Below are positions 3,687 through 5,091 of a DNA stretch of 5,091 nt, piece after piece. Both the position numbers and the translations under genes were made by a program. The stretch is from Spirochaetaceae bacterium (lineage in GTDB: Bacteria > Spirochaetota > Spirochaetia > Treponematales > Breznakiellaceae). The notes below the pieces were generated by a model. It was not told where the DNA came from and did no database searches. It saw nothing but the letters and a program-made list of their open reading frames with translations. Each line of letters begins with the position of its first letter. The stretch's first letter is position 1. Location: the NCBI GenBank assembly GCA_031255655.1, contig JAIRSB010000010.1:1-5091 (forward strand), in the 5' to 3' direction.

Positions 3687-5091
3687 TTACGCGCCCAAAT
3701 TCATCAAAATGTCCAGCATCGAATTCACTGTGCTGACGAACCGCGCCGCCGCCTGATACCCGTGCTGATACTTAATCATATTAGAAAGCTCTTCGTCCAT
3801 GTTCACGCCGGAGACAGACTGCCGCATATCGTTTAGATTTTTCATAATCTGTTCCTGAGTTTCCAGCGCGCGCCCCGACTGTTCGCCCAAAAGACCGATG
3901 CGCCCCACACTGTCCGCGAAATAATCGTCGAATGTGCCAAGCTGTCCGACCATTACCGTAGTGTTGCGTATCGCGGCAATGGCCAACGCTGCGTCTCCGT
4001 TGCCCGGATTGGCGGTGCGTCCGTTTTCGCCGTAGCCGGAAGCCACAGACGCGATTTCGCGGCGCAGGATGGGATTAAGCTCAATCCAGCCTGAAGGATG
4101 GGTAACTGGTGCAGTGGAATACTCCGATCCCCTCAGCGCGGCGACAGCGTCCGGCGTCTCCCAGTCGAAGGCCCCTTCCGGGCCGGGGGCTTGCAGCAAA
4201 CCTGCGTAGCCTTCCAAAAACCGGCCGGAGTCCTCGATGTGGCGTATGACAAAATCAGGGTCAGCGCGGTCTTCTGTAACTGTACCCCTGAGCGAAAGAT
4301 GCCCGTCGCGGTTGAGCCGTGCCGTTACATCCGCGCCGGAATTGTTAATGCGGCTCACCAAGTCCGCCACAGTGTCTTCCGAATAGTAGGGGATTTCCAC
4401 AAGCCCCGCGCCGTCCCCAGTCTCAGGATTAAAAGCGGACAGTGAAATAACGCCTTCAAGTCCTATCTGGGCGCGGGCGTCAAGGGTATTTGTGCCGTTT
4501 ATGCGGTAGATGTAGCTGGAATCGAACTCGCCATCCCCGTCGCGGTCATAGTTTCCGTCCACATTCGTAACAAAATGATGTTCGGTAAAGAAATCCAGCC
4601 CCGTTCTGCCGTTTATGCCGTAACCGGCGCGATGATTTTCGTTTACCAAGTCGATAAAGTTCATCGAAAGATTGTCCAAAGTCTGGATTTCCCGCTCGAT
4701 TGTGTCATCCCGCAGTTCCAGCAGCGCGGAGAGGCTGCCATGCCCCCGCTCAGGCTCAAAAATATCGCCTGTATCGAGCCAGCTTATTTGCCCGTAACCT
4801 TCGGTATCGACACCCCGCGAAATCTCGAACTGCCGCCCTATGCCGCCTTGAACCAGCACAAGTCCGCCTGTGTGCAGCATAAACTCATCGCTGTCCCTGC
4901 GGTTGACTGTTATATCGATGATCGACGACAACTTGTCAACAAGCAAATCGCGGCGGTCGAACAAGTCGTTAGGCTGGTCGCCCTGCGCGATAATCCGCTG
5001 AATCTCCTTGTTTAGTCCGGCAATTTGGCGCGAAAGCTCGTTCACACGCTCGACAGTCAGTGTAATATCCTCGTCAGCCATGTCTTGCAGG
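3687..5091 (-). CDS. flgK: Flagellar hook-associated protein 1, C-terminal part (5' end outside window)
   Basis: FlgK (HAP1) forms the hook-filament junction of the flagellum, here in the periplasm of a spirochaete. The frame continues past the right edge (L-Q-D precede the first Met at 5081), so 467 codons are visible and probably 150 or so N-terminal residues are missing. Counting from that Met: the helical I-T-L-T-V-E-R-V-N-E-L-S-R-Q-I-A-G-L-N segment (6-24) and Q-P-N-D-L-F-D-R-R-D-L-L-V-D (36-49) are FlgK hallmarks. A variable middle region follows, with a D-R-D-G-D-G-E-F-D motif (179-187). Then come the conserved T-F-D-D-Y-F-A-D (383-390) and the C-terminal flagellar domain (about 424-464) with S-G-V-N-M-D-E-E-L and Y-Q-H-G-Y-Q-A-A-A-R-F. 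Because that Met lies inside the conserved helix, it is not the true start. The next gene encodes a FlgF-type rod protein, where flgL would be expected. Confidence 0.93.
   Translation of the reverse strand, partial: LQDMADEDITLTVERVNELSRQIAGLNKEIQRIIAQGDQPNDLFDRRDLLVDKLSSIIDITVNRRDSDEFMLHTGGLVLVQGGIGRQFEISRGVDTEGYGQISWLDTGDIFEPERGHGSLSALLELRDDTIEREIQTLDNLSMNFIDLVNENHRAGYGINGRTGLDFFTEHHFVTNVDGNYDRDGDGEFDSSYIYRINGTNTLDARAQIGLEGVISLSAFNPETGDGAGLVEIPYYSEDTVADLVSRINNSGADVTARLNRDGHLSLRGTVTEDRADPDFVIRHIEDSGRFLEGYAGLLQAPGPEGAFDWETPDAVAALRGSEYSTAPVTHPSGWIELNPILRREIASVASGYGENGRTANPGNGDAALAIAAIRNTTVMVGQLGTFDDYFADSVGRIGLLGEQSGRALETQEQIMKNLNDMRQSVSGVNMDEELSNMIKYQHGYQAAARFVSTVNSMLDILMNLGA

Noticed and set aside
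4575..5015. Plus-strand open frame opposite flgK
   Set aside because: It lies antisense within a clear FlgK coding region and shows no recognisable motif.

Overview
The window looks like a spirochaete chromosome, most likely a treponeme of the termite-gut type. Three things point that way: periplasmic-flagellum genes whose FlgK and FlgF proteins have the spirochaete style of sequence, a glycine-rich GGGVYM...FTMNGGEI beta-helix surface protein of the kind abundant in termite-gut treponemes, and a small outer-membrane beta-barrel protein, which implies a two-membrane cell. Base composition looks moderately GC-rich and the ribosome-binding sites are AGGGG-like. The genus is an inference; no rRNA or other decisive marker lies here.

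Layout, plus strand. (1) Positions 1-771 are the 3' part of a repeat-built parallel beta-helix protein, interrupted by a 44-residue Gly/Ser tract made of GGGGSS-like units. (2) Positions 772-997 are non-coding. They hold a small imperfect hairpin, then a striking 23-bp hairpin (824-885), and directly against it a TTGACA/TTAAAT promoter. (3) Positions 998-1513 and 1510-2121 form a two-gene operon with an ATGA stop/start overlap: a six-helix AmiS/UreI-family channel followed by a nicotinamidase (PncA) with all expected catalytic and metal residues. (4) Positions 2242-2781 encode a small exported outer-membrane beta-barrel protein that I cannot assign to a named family.

Layout, minus strand. Reading from the right edge, the 3' three-quarters of flgK (hook-filament junction protein) is followed after 45 bp by a FlgF-type flagellar rod protein. 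The rod gene ends 14 bp from the convergent barrel gene.

How the genes work together. The channel and nicotinamidase suggest a compact nicotinamide uptake-and-deamidation module feeding NAD salvage: the channel would admit the neutral amide and PncA would trap it as nicotinate, releasing ammonia. This pairing is the most interesting functional hypothesis in the window. The flagellar pair belongs to periplasmic flagellum assembly, but joining flgK to flgF, instead of the usual flgK-flgL and flgF-flgG, is an unusual arrangement. The beta-helix and barrel proteins are cell-envelope proteins with no evident link to either module.
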